From Filosporella fistucella (Eukaryota > Ascomycota > Leotiomycetes > Helotiales), in assembly GCA_030077755.1 (NCBI GenBank), contig JAQJZZ010000010.1:3162001-3226000 (forward strand): DNA of 64,000 bases. Reading direction: 5' to 3'. Below, one piece after another: positions 54,401 through 64,000 of the stretch. The translations under genes and the position numbers were made by a program. A model generated the notes under the pieces. That model saw nothing but the letters and a program-made list of their open reading frames with translations. It was not told where the DNA came from and ran no database searches. Position 1 is the stretch's first letter; every line of letters begins with the position of its first letter.

Positions 54401-55409
54401 TACGACGAAACCAAGTCTGTTCACATACTACTTAAATAGGAAGATTCAAGCCATGCTCCGAAGCGGCACTAGTTCAATCCAAACTATGTACGATGGCATA
54501 CACAAGTTCATGACTGGATCTCCTGCATTATGTCATGTGTGTCTAGGCTCACTGAATATCAAACTTTGGAAGCCAGCCACTTGCACCAAGGCATGTTCCA
54601 TCAAGCTTCGACGAGCGCCACTCGAAGTCAGGCTACATAATTTACTTGTAGATCCACTCGCCATTGACCTTCTTCTAACAGCTGTCTATGCAGCAGCAAG
54701 GGACCAATCCGGACTCAAACTTCTTCCAGGTTGTCCAATCGATAAAGCTCGATTACATGCTGTCATCGATTCGCTCCCGCCACTGACAACATATCAAAAG
54801 ACATTCAATCTAAAACAAGCACTTGCGGCCCCAGATGGGATGGCGGCTGATAGAGAGAAGCTGCTTTCATGGCTGTGTCTCAAATTCAGAGGTTTCATGC
54901 TAAGTGCCCCCGCCGGTTTTCGGGTACCAAGTATGCCGAATACACAACAGTTTCTCATGATGAATGCCCCACCTGAGCAAGAAATGCAATTCAACAATCA
55001 CTTCATAGCTGGCAACACCGGCCCTGTCTTCCACGGCACACAAGCTTCACGTCTATTCCTCATTCTCACGGAAGGCCTTCGAACAAAGAGCCATTCACCT
55101 TTTCAAGTACACGGCGCAGCAGGCGGAACTGGTATCTACTGTGCAGACAACCAAGCTACATCACAGCCATATGCAGGAAGCACAGGCCAGAGCTGGAGAC
55201 ACAGTGCACTTAGTAACATGAAAGTGATGTTAGGGTGCGAATTGGCAAAGCATACGGCACAGAATGTACATGTGATCCCAAATCATGATAGACTTTTGGT
55301 GCGGTATGTATTTCTGCTGCCATTGACTTATCAACCGCCGCCGAGACATCATGTTGAGCCTGCCATGTCCACGGCGTTTGCATCGCTCAGATCTGGGGTA
55401 CTTACTTGA
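51459..55409 (+). CDS. large protein with C-terminal PARP-like ADP-ribosyltransferase domain
   Basis: Intronless, 1316 aa. The start MKWSSSKITSSLRSK is the first Met; the beginning is Ser/Lys-rich and disordered. Residues about 50-1000 are helical with no domain I recognise. Around 1025-1047 lies a Cys cluster (CHVCLGSLNIKLWKPATC, TKAC). The C-terminal part (about 1060-1290) resembles PARP6/8-type and fungal PARP-E2 catalytic domains: VDPLAIDLLLTAVYAA, then VFHGTQASRLFLILTEGLR with His1192, GAAGGTGIYCADNQATSQPY with Tyr1227, and VRYVFLLPL as the last strand. His and Tyr of the H-Y-x triad bind NAD; the third position is not a clear Glu, pointing to mono-ADP-ribosylation. No E2 domain follows. 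Probably intracellular. Target unknown. Confidence 0.85.
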   Translation: MKWSSSKITSSLRSKNRSEGVNTRPAPGRPTEAVVPEPQEYTDSSSRTIWHRELKKCVEALSFLETGNPPCESVDLDKLLQPTTDYIRRDQKINPRSSSNFDLVLNRLIDHYALGDQIYRPLAVLACLRAFSEAEAPRYLLSLEDHVPAPKYLRCVALGGRIRSSMLLKKDLRLARFLLMISDDDRHAGHGFQDLINELNVNTSHVVVSIGIINRSLYSSQGWVRIRKGLELDLESRRYLNAYISSSWLQTLPENLNNTTVTILNEHLPSWAWLRTWRPNVERIKLWQDGKFSEAQREKLLHVFDLDGPDPFTRKKALILADPHCYEHIDIAPQSNEMLREFLGLLCRAHAVGPSALDLFVHFCIDSQANANSMSTVNDALLKNNDAYSKSILMILAPGESQLSLVRQMTSLTNALPALNRNVHLASTVLAGQLKTVIEAAQPKFLSLLTKGPGEVMGMYIFDLGKAIVEASNTHTNLPPELLQRLKQLPSREAILSMFRQIGDSKCSETIDKRFRSYLAFALGGFCDPGGQPVTLAAIQEEVKFWESHPGSMRSDFAKTLEKIQSFHYPQYTECLLIMLKEHDLYIEEMKSMIILDSEGSCINFANYLARRRKLNQLQDNCWLLLLSALMDDQGPQYLSKMSDQLPLEHWQKFVTDISQLIAPALSALPATGTGLTQQRIAWWKTIAGNADAVQYMYKKQGSRGNLTWLYFPVRQGYAEQIISIINNRQTLNPDHQVILSCLKPGGKNIGSICKCLTALANTSDNGRAVCARLIHRISNPGGSKWDERKDHGIGVALEIWRRSGQLNQQDKTAIDLIRRVLRLSTSVQDYLWLGTESLLSTLQSDYSQLIIDAKNMEGIRMRLQRQSPTQLATLLGELDISNTTTGRVIDFEIPESLAHAIETMGHKQYEFSFALTGLSDLQRKARGIPQEARLLVIRLCLRGSASTFCSHLSPNGEDGEQDYHLDWKPAVDGEPDGQVCTTKPSLFTYYLNRKIQAMLRSGTSSIQTMYDGIHKFMTGSPALCHVCLGSLNIKLWKPATCTKACSIKLRRAPLEVRLHNLLVDPLAIDLLLTAVYAAARDQSGLKLLPGCPIDKARLHAVIDSLPPLTTYQKTFNLKQALAAPDGMAADREKLLSWLCLKFRGFMLSAPAGFRVPSMPNTQQFLMMNAPPEQEMQFNNHFIAGNTGPVFHGTQASRLFLILTEGLRTKSHSPFQVHGAAGGTGIYCADNQATSQPYAGSTGQSWRHSALSNMKVMLGCELAKHTAQNVHVIPNHDRLLVRYVFLLPLTYQPPPRHHVEPAMSTAFASLRSGVLT

Positions 55410-55768
55410 GGATTAGAAAATGGAGTTAAATAGAAATGGTTTACATAGTTTCTGGATAGATTGCATTTATGAAATTTTATTCTTCAATCGTATTGTACTT
55501 ATGCATTCGTTAACTTGTGATTTGGCTTGTGGGACAGGCGGGGGCCGGGCTTCAGAGGAATTCTAGCAGGCGCTTTGCTACCCTTGATGCTCTGCATTTC
55601 CAGGGGGCAACGTCGCTAAATTTCAGATCAGAAGTCCTTAACTCCATATTGCCGATGCCTAGCTTCCAATGTACAATTAGGTCTAGAATTTGCGTGTGCG
55701 AAAAAAGGCATAGATCGCGAAGAGCAAATGGCAGTTTTGAATGTAATGGGGACTTTCTTTCTATTAGA
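55410..55768. other. convergent intergenic region, no gene seen
   Basis: 3' ends of the PARP-like gene (+) and the seven-span protein gene (-). The ORF at 55517-55918 (+) overlaps the coding strand below and is unsupported. Confidence 0.5.
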
Positions 55769-57009
55769 TCAATATTCGTACCTCGGAGCTCGTGTCCTCC
55801 TACTGCTATAGTCTTCCCGCTGTGTGCTCTGAGCAGTCACCGCTGGCTGCCACTTAACTATAGGTTCATATCCCGCATAAAGTTTTCTCAGCCGTTTCAA
55901 CTCCCTCTTCTTTGTTAAAATGGCCGCAGTGGTGCCAACTCCCAAGTCTTGAATTGCTTCATCGATGATTGAATCAATCGTAGGTCCTGTTGCAGTTCCA
56001 TTCCCTGTAGCATCGTTCAATCTTTTTGCAAAATCTGCTCTGGCCTCCTTGATCTCAACCCTTTCTTCAGCAACGAGTGGGTCCACAACTGGCACGTTTT
56101 CAGTCATGGGAACAGCTGCCAGCATGCACAATAGAAATAATATGCTGAAAAGCCCATATGTGCCATCTCTTGCTTTCGCTATTCCCGCCAGGTTAGCTGG
56201 ATTCCGATCCAGTTGTCCAACAATAACAACCTCACAGAAGCAGCGAAGCATCAACACACACACCCCGAAAAAGGCTGTCCGAGACTACATTATGATTAGT
56301 CACATAGATAGTCTCATACATGGAGATAAAATGCATACCTCCACTTCATAGGGTTTTTGGCCGTAGACAGCCCAAGCCGTAAACCCCACAAAGCTCATTA
56401 AACAGAACTGAAGCACGGCGTACGCAACCGCAAACGCACTACTTCCCTTGGCTAGACTATTGATAACATCTACATCTGCAAAAGACAACCAGGCGAATGC
56501 AGTTACCCACATCAAGCAAACGTGATAAAATGCTAAGATGGCCAGCAGCCAGCAGCACACGAAGAAAAGACCAGATAATAAGCTCCAATCCCACCAAATA
56601 TGGACGCTTTTGTATCGAAGCAGGATTCGATATGTACCAAGGAAGACGAAAACATCCGAAATGATCTTGAAACTGTTGTATAGACAGTCGACAAGAATAA
56701 AGCCATACGTTACGGTGACACGAAAGTGGTGGATTGTTATGTCTATCCAGTGAGTGAAGAACCACCTATTCGTTTGTCAGTACGAATCTAATGTAGAGTA
56801 GAAACAAATATATCGCCTAAAGTAAAATCTTACATAGATAATAACACCATGCCAGTATGTAAGATCCAAGGCTCTGTCCAGTGCTTCGATTTCATGAGCA
56901 TCCCAAGAATTGTGAGAAAGACCACAACAAATGCAACAATTCCATCCCAAACCACCAGACTGAGCCCTGGATCAACCATCCTTGTCGGTAAATCCCAAAG
57001 GCCCTTCAT
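55769..57009 (-). CDS. seven-span integral membrane protein, unknown
   Basis: Exons 57009-56834, 56765-56339 and 56284-55769 give 372 aa in frame; introns are 68 and 54 bp. The start MKGLWDLPTRMVDPG is the first ATG (the open frame before it has only TTG). About seven membrane spans: SLVVWDGIVAFVVVFLTILG, PWILHTGMVLLSMWFFTHW, TYGFILVDCLYNSFKIISDV, LLSGLFFVCCWLLAILAFYH, AFAVAYAVLQFCLMSFVGFT, AFFGVCVLMLRCFCEVVIVG and YGLFSILFLLCMLAAVPM. A charged cytosolic tail of about 110 residues follows (ERVEIKEARADFAKRL, LTKKRELKRLRKLYAGYEP). The layout recalls fungal receptor-like seven-span proteins, but no diagnostic motif is present. Confidence 0.82.
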
Positions 57010-57731
57010 CTTGGATGCTATAAGGTACAGTATCTCATTAAACAACTAGTTCTCAATCATCATCCATTAAAGGGTATACAAATGCGAAGTGCCGTTGAAC
57101 AAAGAGCCTCCTCGCTATACTTCGAGCTCCAGGAACCCCTTTCACGTCCTCGAGTCAGCCTCGCACTAGTCACAAAAAGAAAACCCATGGAGATTCAAAT
57201 TGACCCACTTCAGTATGCGGGGTGATCAGGCTGCATCAATATTGTCAGGGGTGTGAGCTGCAGGTAGGTCTGATGAGTTGGCATGTTCGCCTTGTTTCGG
57301 TGTGGTGGAGGCAGTGCAAAACGCCTTACTGTACGAGATACTTTACATACGGCAGAGCCTCGCGATAAGAAAAGTTAAGCAATGCGTTTCTGATACATGT
57401 GAATGTTTGATCGGGATCAAAATAGCCTGGATCATGAACTAAATAGGAGCCTGGATCTTAGATGGCTCGGTGAGACGGTGAGAGCATTTGAGTAAGTCAT
57501 TCAGTCGGTGAGAGGTTGTGAGTAAGTCTTTCTTGAGCGGATGAGCGGAACTGAAATCGCAAGGTAGGGCCTGGCACAAGTTTACTCTTCGATATCGTGT
57601 GTTATTAAAATAATGTTGAATCTAATGCACGAATTTATGGATGAAAGGTTAGAAATGTGAAGCTTGTCTATGGAAAATTGAAAGCATAGATATGCCGACA
57701 ATGATCTTCCCAATATCAATCCCCCAAAACC
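57010..57731. other. intergenic with short tandem duplication
   Basis: No gene supported. Two similar 25-bp segments, GTGAGAGCATTTGAGTAAGTC.. at 57479 and GTGAGAGGTTGTGAGTAAGTC.. at 57509, form a small imperfect tandem repeat. Confidence 0.5.
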
Positions 57732-59058
57732 TCAGAATTGACCTTGTTTCTTCTTCAGAATATCACAAGGAACAATGATTCTCTTGGTATCCATATCTGA
57801 TCTACCGTTCCCAACCTTCTGCAGACCTGGAACTGTCACAAACTCAACGGTGACAGACTTTCCCATCTGTTGGCCGGCATCTATACAGTCTTGATACTCT
57901 TTCCCAATTTCCACTATTTCCCCATGCTGTGGAACAAGAAGTCGCAATTGTGCAGTGTTGATCCCAAACTGGATTGAAATATCCCGTGCTAAGTTGACCA
58001 TCTTTCGAACATCACCCTCCATTTCTCGGCGAACGGTGCTACCCGATGTGTTGGCGACCTCTGCAAGAAGTGTCATGATTCTTCGCTCAGTGAAATCAGT
58101 ATTCTGATTGCTTCTGATAACTATGAGCTTTTCAAAATTGCTATGAACCTCGCCACTCTCTGTCAAAGCAGCTTGGATATACTGAAATGTTGCTGATCGC
58201 CATTTGTTTGCAAGCGAATCTTGGTAGAAGACTGCGTAATCTTCACTGCCGGAATTAACTGCGCTCATATATCAGCTTGAAGCACGAGTAAAGAAATTGA
58301 GAAAGTTTGATAATCTTACGTTCACTGGCAGAGCTTTGGAACAGCTGTCGCCATGCTAGATACACTCCTTTCAACTCATTCTGTCCTTCACCAGGGCCGA
58401 GAATTCCAAATCCAAAAGGTATCGAGAAGTACTGGTCAACGATGATAGACCATATCAAACTCTTCAAGACTCGATGATACTGTAGCCTGGTCTCTTTCTC
58501 CTGAGTTATAAATCTTGTGGGGTCCAAACGAGAGTTCAGCTGAGCATTGACAGGAATTTTGAACTCTTGGTGTCGATGGGACCCAATTGCCTCAACTTGC
58601 CGCTGCAACTCTCTAAAATTGACCTTCAAAACATCGTCTGGCCATCCTTGGTAGTCATCTTTGCTGTCCAATAGCTGTGCCAAGAGTTTACTCATCTCTC
58701 GATCATGATTGTTCTTGAGTGATTCAACGGTCCTCTTGTGCGATGTCGTCATTCTTTCGATCTCATCCGTGTGGTCCTTCCTCTCTGAAGCTATAAGTTG
58801 ATTGTGTCTATTGGTGAGTTGATCCAAAGTACTGGAATGATCGATAGTCATTCTGGTGAGCTCGTCATTGTGTTCTCCTCTCATTCTATTGTTGTCAAAA
58901 GCAGCTTGGCGATATCTGTTCTCGGTATCATGAAGGGCAGCTCTGAGACGTCCAATTTCTTGATCCGCATCTCTGTTGGCTCTTCTTTCTTCATTCAATT
59001 GTCTTTTGAGGTTCTTTTTCTCTTCGTGGGCATCGGTGCTGGGACCAAAAAATCCCAT
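57732..59058 (-). CDS. coiled-coil protein of unknown function, paired with Hsp70-like gene
   Basis: Exons 59058-58320 and 58258-57732 join across a 61-bp intron to give 421 aa. The start MGFFGPSTDAHEEKKNLKRQ is the first Met. Residues about 12-140 are a long charged coiled coil (KNLKRQLNEERRANRDADQE, SERKDHTDEIERMTTSHKRT). After a linker (DYQGWPDDVLKVNFRELQRQ) the globular part holds TRLQYHRVLKSLIWSIIVDQ, GFGILGPGEGQNELKGVYLA and a C-terminal block with NLARDISIQFGINTAQLRLL and GKEYQDCIDAGQQMGKSVTV. I recall such proteins only as conserved fungal hypotheticals. It is divergent from the Hsp70-like gene with 564 bp between starts, so a common promoter is likely. Confidence 0.82.
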
Positions 59059-59622
59059 TTTGGGTATCTGGCGGGAGCTGCTTTCTATCTTTTGCTGTTT
59101 GAGAAAATAACCGCTTCCCTGAGTATTAGTGATTAAATCAGCCTTGGGAAAACCTTGTCATGTCTGTGGCCTACTTACTGTACAAAATGCTATCAGTCGG
59201 TCTCTACCATTTGAGCCCACACCGTAGGTTGTATAATTGTTTCCGAAGCAGCGAGACCGATCTGAGGTCATTTGTTTCCGGACTGAGACCATCGCCTATC
59301 TCCTCCCTGCAAGGTCACTTCTTGTGGTTGGCATGTCTCTGCAGCGTCAGTATTCTGCCTTGTGGCACTTTTTCAGCTCCAAATGCCCTGAACGCCACCC
59401 GATGAAATTCCACGTCAGGCTGAATCAAGTGCAGACTATCCCTGCATCACGCATCCCGCGTATTCTTACCTCTTGTGAAAAGACGCAAGGCTGGAATTCC
59501 AATCCAATGTGATGTAAGAATCTTTTCTAAGAAATTGCGAAGTTAGGTCATCTCTCATAGCATATCTCATCTCGACCTGGGACAAAGTCCAATACCTTCC
59601 AGCTTGGGTGGATTTCTGTAAG
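59059..59622. promoter_or_regulatory. shared divergent promoter, coiled-coil protein / Hsp70-like gene
   Basis: 564 bp between the two start codons. ORFs at 59160-59512 show no domain. No perfect heat-shock element array was recognised by eye. Confidence 0.5.
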
Positions 59623-61942
59623 ATGGCAGCCCCAGCAAATGGTCCTCGAATTGTTCTAGGACTTGATTATGGTACCACGTATACAGGTAATATCCATGGG
59701 ATGAGTTAGAAATAACTTAAGATGCTGACTATAAGCAGGATTGGCGTGGATGCAAGATGAGGGAAACGGAAGTTGTAATTGGGAGAACGATCTCAAGGTC
59801 TTCCGAAGTTGGCCGGCGGGGACAACCGAGAAAGTTCCTTCCCAAATATCCTACTCTAATAGAACCAGTGAGGATGTTCAGGAACAATGGGGTCACTCGA
59901 TATCTCAGGAGTCAGAGATCATAAGATGGACAAAATTGGAGCTTCAGCCGCGGAATACTAAGAAAGAGTTGGAAATTCTCAAAAATCTGGTCAAGGGACT
60001 TCACTTGGTGGATAAGCTTCATGTTACAAACGATATACCTGAGCATCTGACGAAGGATGCTGTCGATATCGTTGCTGACTATCTGAGTGAGATAGCCAAG
60101 GTATTTTACAAACATCTGGTCGGCAGAGGGAGACACGTTTTGAGCAGGATTCCAGTTGACATGGTAATCACACATCCAGCGGTATGTCAATCTAACACCA
60201 TATTACTGGACAGTTCTCTGACTGGTTCACAGTCTTGGTCATATGAAGCAACAAACAAAACTTTCCGAGCAGTTATGGCTGCCTTCCACCCAGGAATGTT
60301 CCCGACCCTTCGCGATGTCTCCTTCATATCAGAGCCAGAGGCATGTGCTCTGTATACGATTCAGGACACGCTTAGAAAGGACCATCGAGTTTTTATCCCT
60401 GTGAGTTATCTCATTTGATCATGTTTGATTCTAGACTGACTCGTTCAGGGCGAATGCTTCGTTGTGTGCGATGCGGGGGGAGGGACGGTGGTAAGTAGAA
60501 TCAAGTGATATATTTGGAGAAGCTGACATAACAACCTGTAAAGGATTTGGTATCTTACTTTATTGAGAGCCTCAACCCTCTGAAACTCTCGCGGGTTGGT
60601 GGTGTTTCCGGTAAGCTTGCTCCAACAATCGCGTAGCTCAGCTCGCATTGCTTAACCTACACCAGGAGGAGAGTACGGGTCCACATTCATTGACCGGGCT
60701 TTCATACGATGGCTACAGCCCAAACTGACTAGTCCCGATCAGATTGTGAAAGAAGATGACTCTGGAGGTCATTTTGTGCTTCATCCAGCCGGGAAGGTCT
60801 TGATGGGAAGATTTGAACGAATTAAGCATGCTTACAGTGGTATGGAAGATGGAGATATTGACATCCCTAGTGATATCAACTTTTTGGATGATGTAGAGGG
60901 GATCGAAGATCTCGAAGCCGGAGTATTGACTCTCAAGAGGTAGGTAATATCATATAAGCCGCTTGTTCGTAGCTAACTCTGTAAAGCGCTGATATGCAAG
61001 AAATGTTTGAGGATTGCATCAAGGGCACGATCAGGATGATTGCGGGCCAGATTGCACAAGTCAAAAGTGAAGTCCGTGGTCAGGTCAAATGTAGAGTGGG
61101 TGTATGTATCAGAGGTCGAATAATACTCCCAGGTCGAGCTAATTTTTTCCAAGAATATCTTTCTCTCGGGTGGCTTCGCCCAGAGTCCATACCTCCAGAA
61201 GCAGGTTAAGGAGTATGCAAGTCGTCGAGGTATTCCGGTCCAGAAAGCAGACAGTTCTGGCTGCTGGAGTGCAGTTGTTCAAGGGGCTGTTCTGAGAGGC
61301 TTCGGGATTGGCATGCTTCCTCCACCAAAGGTCACAAAGTGTCCAAGGCACTATGGTGTCTGTGTCTCGCAAGAGTATGCCGATTATCAACATGAAGCAA
61401 GTGACTCTGTGATGGATAAGTACAACGGTGTTCGAGTTGTTCCCAAACAGCTTTTCTGGTTGATCAAAAAAGGCGACCTGATTCTTCCGGACACGCCTAT
61501 AACATACCCGTATAGCCTCAAGACGAGGTTCAGTTCAGAAAGCATCAATGTCGGAGAGAAAGTTCGAGTCACATTCATCTCAACAGCAATTGAAGATCCT
61601 CCTACTACTATGGCAGCCCTACCTACAGGTAAGAAAAATTTTCTGATCCCACATTTCAATTCTTGAGGCTCGTCCCTACTATTTGGTGTCATTTTTCTTG
61701 CCTGCACCTCGATCGCACCCAGCTAATTCAAACTTCGCAATTTAGATACCAACGAGATTGTGGACATGGATATTCTGCTCAAAAATATTCCTAAGGTTGC
61801 GTTGAAGGAGGCACGCCAACCAGGGCGGCGACGAAAATACAATACAGTCGATATGCAAGTCAAAATTCGAGTGCTTCATAATGTGCGGGTCGATGTGGAG
61901 TGTCTGGGGGAGAACCTTTACCATTACGAGACCAATTTATAA
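59623..61942 (+). CDS. Hsp70-like ATPase (HSPA12 type), nine exons
   Basis: Exons 59623-59686, 59739-60181, 60233-60400, 60449-60490, 60544-60610, 60666-60939, 60987-61095, 61154-61628 and 61746-61942 give 612 aa; introns are 47-117 bp. The actin-like ATPase fold shows phosphate-1 (VLGLDYGTTYTGLAW, residues 11-25), phosphate-2 (VVCDAGGGTVDLVSY, about 230-244) and the adenosine motif (IFLSGGFAQSPYLQ, about 391-404). It lacks the canonical Hsp70 peptide-binding domain and lid; the C-terminus is a short beta-rich region ending YHYETNL, as in HSPA12-like fungal proteins. The intron at 60182-60232 has no stop and a length divisible by three, so retention would keep frame. The donor at 61096 is GTGGGT, weaker than the others. 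Cytosolic; clients unknown. Confidence 0.92.
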
Positions 61943-62723
61943 TTGCAAGAGATCGGATGGACTATGGGAGGAGAAGGAAAGTAAGTGGTGATCACGGCGT
62001 CGAGAGTTTGTCAGACCATCAATTTATCCTTAAAATCGAATATTTAGCACGCAAATTTTTTACCATAACGTAAGACTACAATCAACTGCAATCATCGCAT
62101 CTTTCGTGATATGTCCAAGAGCATCGAAAAATGAGTATACGATCACAAGGACGTTTAGACAATCAAAATTTGAGGATTAAGACAAGATAAAATCCATAAA
62201 GGCTCCAACATACGTATCCGCGTATTTGGAGTGGATTGATTGGGGCCTTTCTCTGGTTGATCTCTTTGTAGGCAAATCACCATGTTCTCATCACAGTTCA
62301 GCCTCGCACCGTGCATCTTTCGATTTCAAACGTAATAAGACAATGGAAACAAGGAGCCTCGAAAAAGTAATGTTCTATAACATGGCAACTTTAGCCGCGT
62401 TGGAATTCCCCCATTGTAATCGGGCGACGGCGGGGTGGGGTAAGACACCATGAAAGCCTCGTCAAAAGCCACAAACTATGATATGAGGCTGCATGATGCA
62501 CACTAAATCCTTCAATCTAAATCCCAATCATGTTTTACACGTATGAGACTATAAATACGTCTCAATATGCTCACCGAAAAATGACCACTCAGCCGCACGA
62601 GGCTGCGCGGGGTAAATGATAAGCTCACGTTCAGATGTTGTCACAGATTGTACAGCCAGATTTTGGTTGAGAGGTCAACCCACCTTCCTTACTTGAAGCA
62701 TTTCTTTCCACTTGGACGTGGGC
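61943..62723. other. intergenic, no gene seen
   Basis: AT-rich spacer between the Hsp70-like gene and the next plus-strand gene. An upstream exon encoding a signal peptide for the next gene might lie here but was not found. Confidence 0.4.
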
Positions 62724-63614
62724 ATGGAGGCCTGGCATTTCATCGACTACAGAGCTATCTCTCCTGTCTTTGCATTAGCGACCACGACCAGGCGATGGGG
62801 ACTTGAGCTTTTCCCTCTGAATCTCGTTTCTATACCCGGCTATCTAAAAGATCTTGAAAGTAAGAGGAATACCACAGGTATCCACGAAGAAGCTGCAAGT
62901 CTTGGATACAGCTGTGACAAAGCACCGTACTGGCAAGGATACCCGAAATTACCATACGAAGATTGGGTATTCGATAGCTATAAGAGCATTGAAATCAACT
63001 CCACCACGAAAGTCTGTTCGGTTCCGCAATCTTGTCCTAATTCTGGCTGCCTCATTGTTATCGAAGGAGCTGGCAAAGCAACAACCGGTCCTGCACATAC
63101 GCACATCGTTGGCTTAGCCTACGGTATCATAACTCTGATTTTGCTTGCCATCGTTACTGGTGTCGTATACGCATTCAAAATGGGATGCTTTCAATCAACA
63201 CCAAGATCTTATGGGAAATCGGACGTCGAACTTGGCTCAAGATCTCCAGATCCAATCCAAACGCGGATACATACCAACTACAATCCTCCTCTCAAAGCCA
63301 AAACAAGACAACCCTATAAGATACCTGAGGTGCCTCAAAATATGTCGAAAGAAGTAGCTAGGTGCTCGGATTTAATGAGGCAACTTTATGCCTTGGATAT
63401 CAAGATTTGGGGAAAGCAGGATTCTATTGAAGATGAGCAGCCGGAGGTTGACAAAATGAAGAGAAGGTCCGCTGCGATGTTCAATGAAATCAGAAGGACG
63501 GTGAACTCTTGGAGGACAACGGATGATGGGAGGTGGACATTAGAGGAAAGGGAGCAAATCGAGGAGATCTGCCGTATTGTAGATCATTATGATCCTAGCA
63601 GATACAGAGGATGA
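62724..63614 (+). CDS. single-pass membrane protein, unknown
   Basis: 296 aa from ATG 62724 (MEAWHFIDYRAISPVFALAT); the open frame begins four codons earlier with TTG. The N-terminal half looks extracellular, with Cys residues (LGYSCDKAPYW, KVCSVPQSCPNSGCLIVIEG) and an N-glycosylation site (NST). One membrane helix follows at about 127-150 (IVGLAYGIITLILLAIVTGV), then a basic stop and a 140-residue cytosolic tail with helical, charged sequence (AMFNEIRRTVNSW, LEEREQIEEICRIVDHY). This is a type I layout, but no signal peptide is present, so a first exon may be missing. The tail resembles no kinase or other domain I know. Confidence 0.65.
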   Translation: MEAWHFIDYRAISPVFALATTTRRWGLELFPLNLVSIPGYLKDLESKRNTTGIHEEAASLGYSCDKAPYWQGYPKLPYEDWVFDSYKSIEINSTTKVCSVPQSCPNSGCLIVIEGAGKATTGPAHTHIVGLAYGIITLILLAIVTGVVYAFKMGCFQSTPRSYGKSDVELGSRSPDPIQTRIHTNYNPPLKAKTRQPYKIPEVPQNMSKEVARCSDLMRQLYALDIKIWGKQDSIEDEQPEVDKMKRRSAAMFNEIRRTVNSWRTTDDGRWTLEEREQIEEICRIVDHYDPSRYRG

Positions 63615-64000
63615 ACATACTTGCCCATGGGAGTAGAATACAACTTTTTCTGCGTTCTGAAGTCTGTTAGATTAGTGAGCTTGCCGCTTCTACTCGAGCA
63701 CTGTTCGCCCTCATCTTACCACCTAGCTCATCTGAGCTCCTTAAACAGCGCCTAAGCAGTACCCGTATCTTACTCACGCATTTGATCGGCAATCAGGCAA
63801 GATGTAGACCAGGGACCTTGTTATCTTATTTTTGTCAAGTTTTGGCAATAGTCTTTAAGGAGCCAAAACAGACTCCCAACGATTATTTTATAAGATAGAT
63901 TTATGCTACATCATAGGTAGTCGCCCCGCGACAGCCAGGCAGAACATGAAGGTCTCTTTCAAGGAGAGTGATTTGCTTATCACTCTTTATATAGTCACAC
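63615..64000. other. right edge of window, no gene seen
   Basis: No supported ORF up to the window end. Confidence 0.5.

Noticed and set aside
55517..55918. 133-codon ORF (+)
   Set aside because: Antisense to the last exon of the seven-span protein gene; no domain.

Overview
The window comes from a filamentous ascomycete nuclear genome. Most genes carry short introns (44 to 180 bp) with GT/AG ends and CTAAC-like or CTGAT-like branch points. The gene content fits a plant- or litter-associated Pezizomycotina fungus: a secreted GH74 xyloglucanase, fungal SCAP, HET and NACHT-ankyrin proteins, MCT-type and DHA2 transporters, and a tRNA-Cys with an intron. Leotiomycetes would fit, but that is inference and no species can be named.

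Layout. 1-2.3 kb: decayed NACHT-ankyrin gene running off the left edge. 2.7-5.1 kb: GH74 xyloglucanase (-) with CreA-like boxes upstream. 6.4-13.6 kb: DUF4202 protein (+), tRNA-Cys (+), FAD oxidoreductase (-), 2OG-Fe(II) dioxygenase (-) and a small secreted protein (-). 15.4-21.6 kb: complete SCAP gene (-), whose second intron is 2773 bp long and holds a degenerate tandem repeat and a Trp/Cys-rich ORF. 21.6-24.9 kb: gene-poor. 24.9-28.7 kb: glycine-zipper protein (-), ankyrin protein (-) and a broken short-chain dehydrogenase (-).

29-47 kb is the most unusual stretch. It holds a scattered set of small non-secreted Cys/His proteins on both strands. Most start Met-Cys and share an N-terminal pattern close to MCxxxVxxYxCxH. 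They are interleaved with a bZIP factor (-), an MCT-family MFS transporter (+), a MARVEL-domain protein (+) and a HET-domain protein (-). One member is put out of frame by a 13-T run, and a 31-G run follows another.

47.7-63.6 kb: DHA2/Vba-like transporter (+); a divergent pair made of an unknown 419-aa protein (-) and a 1316-aa protein with a C-terminal PARP-like ADP-ribosyltransferase domain (+); a seven-span membrane protein (-); a second divergent pair made of a coiled-coil protein (-) and an HSPA12-type Hsp70-like protein in nine exons (+); and a single-pass membrane protein (+).

How they work together: the clearest units are the two divergent pairs with shared promoters of about 520 and 560 bp, and the dispersed Met-Cys family. 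HET, NACHT-ankyrin, PARP-like and Hsp70-like genes are types often found in fungal accessory or self/non-self regions, so the second half looks accessory. Exon joins were checked for reading frame by hand; no database search was possible.
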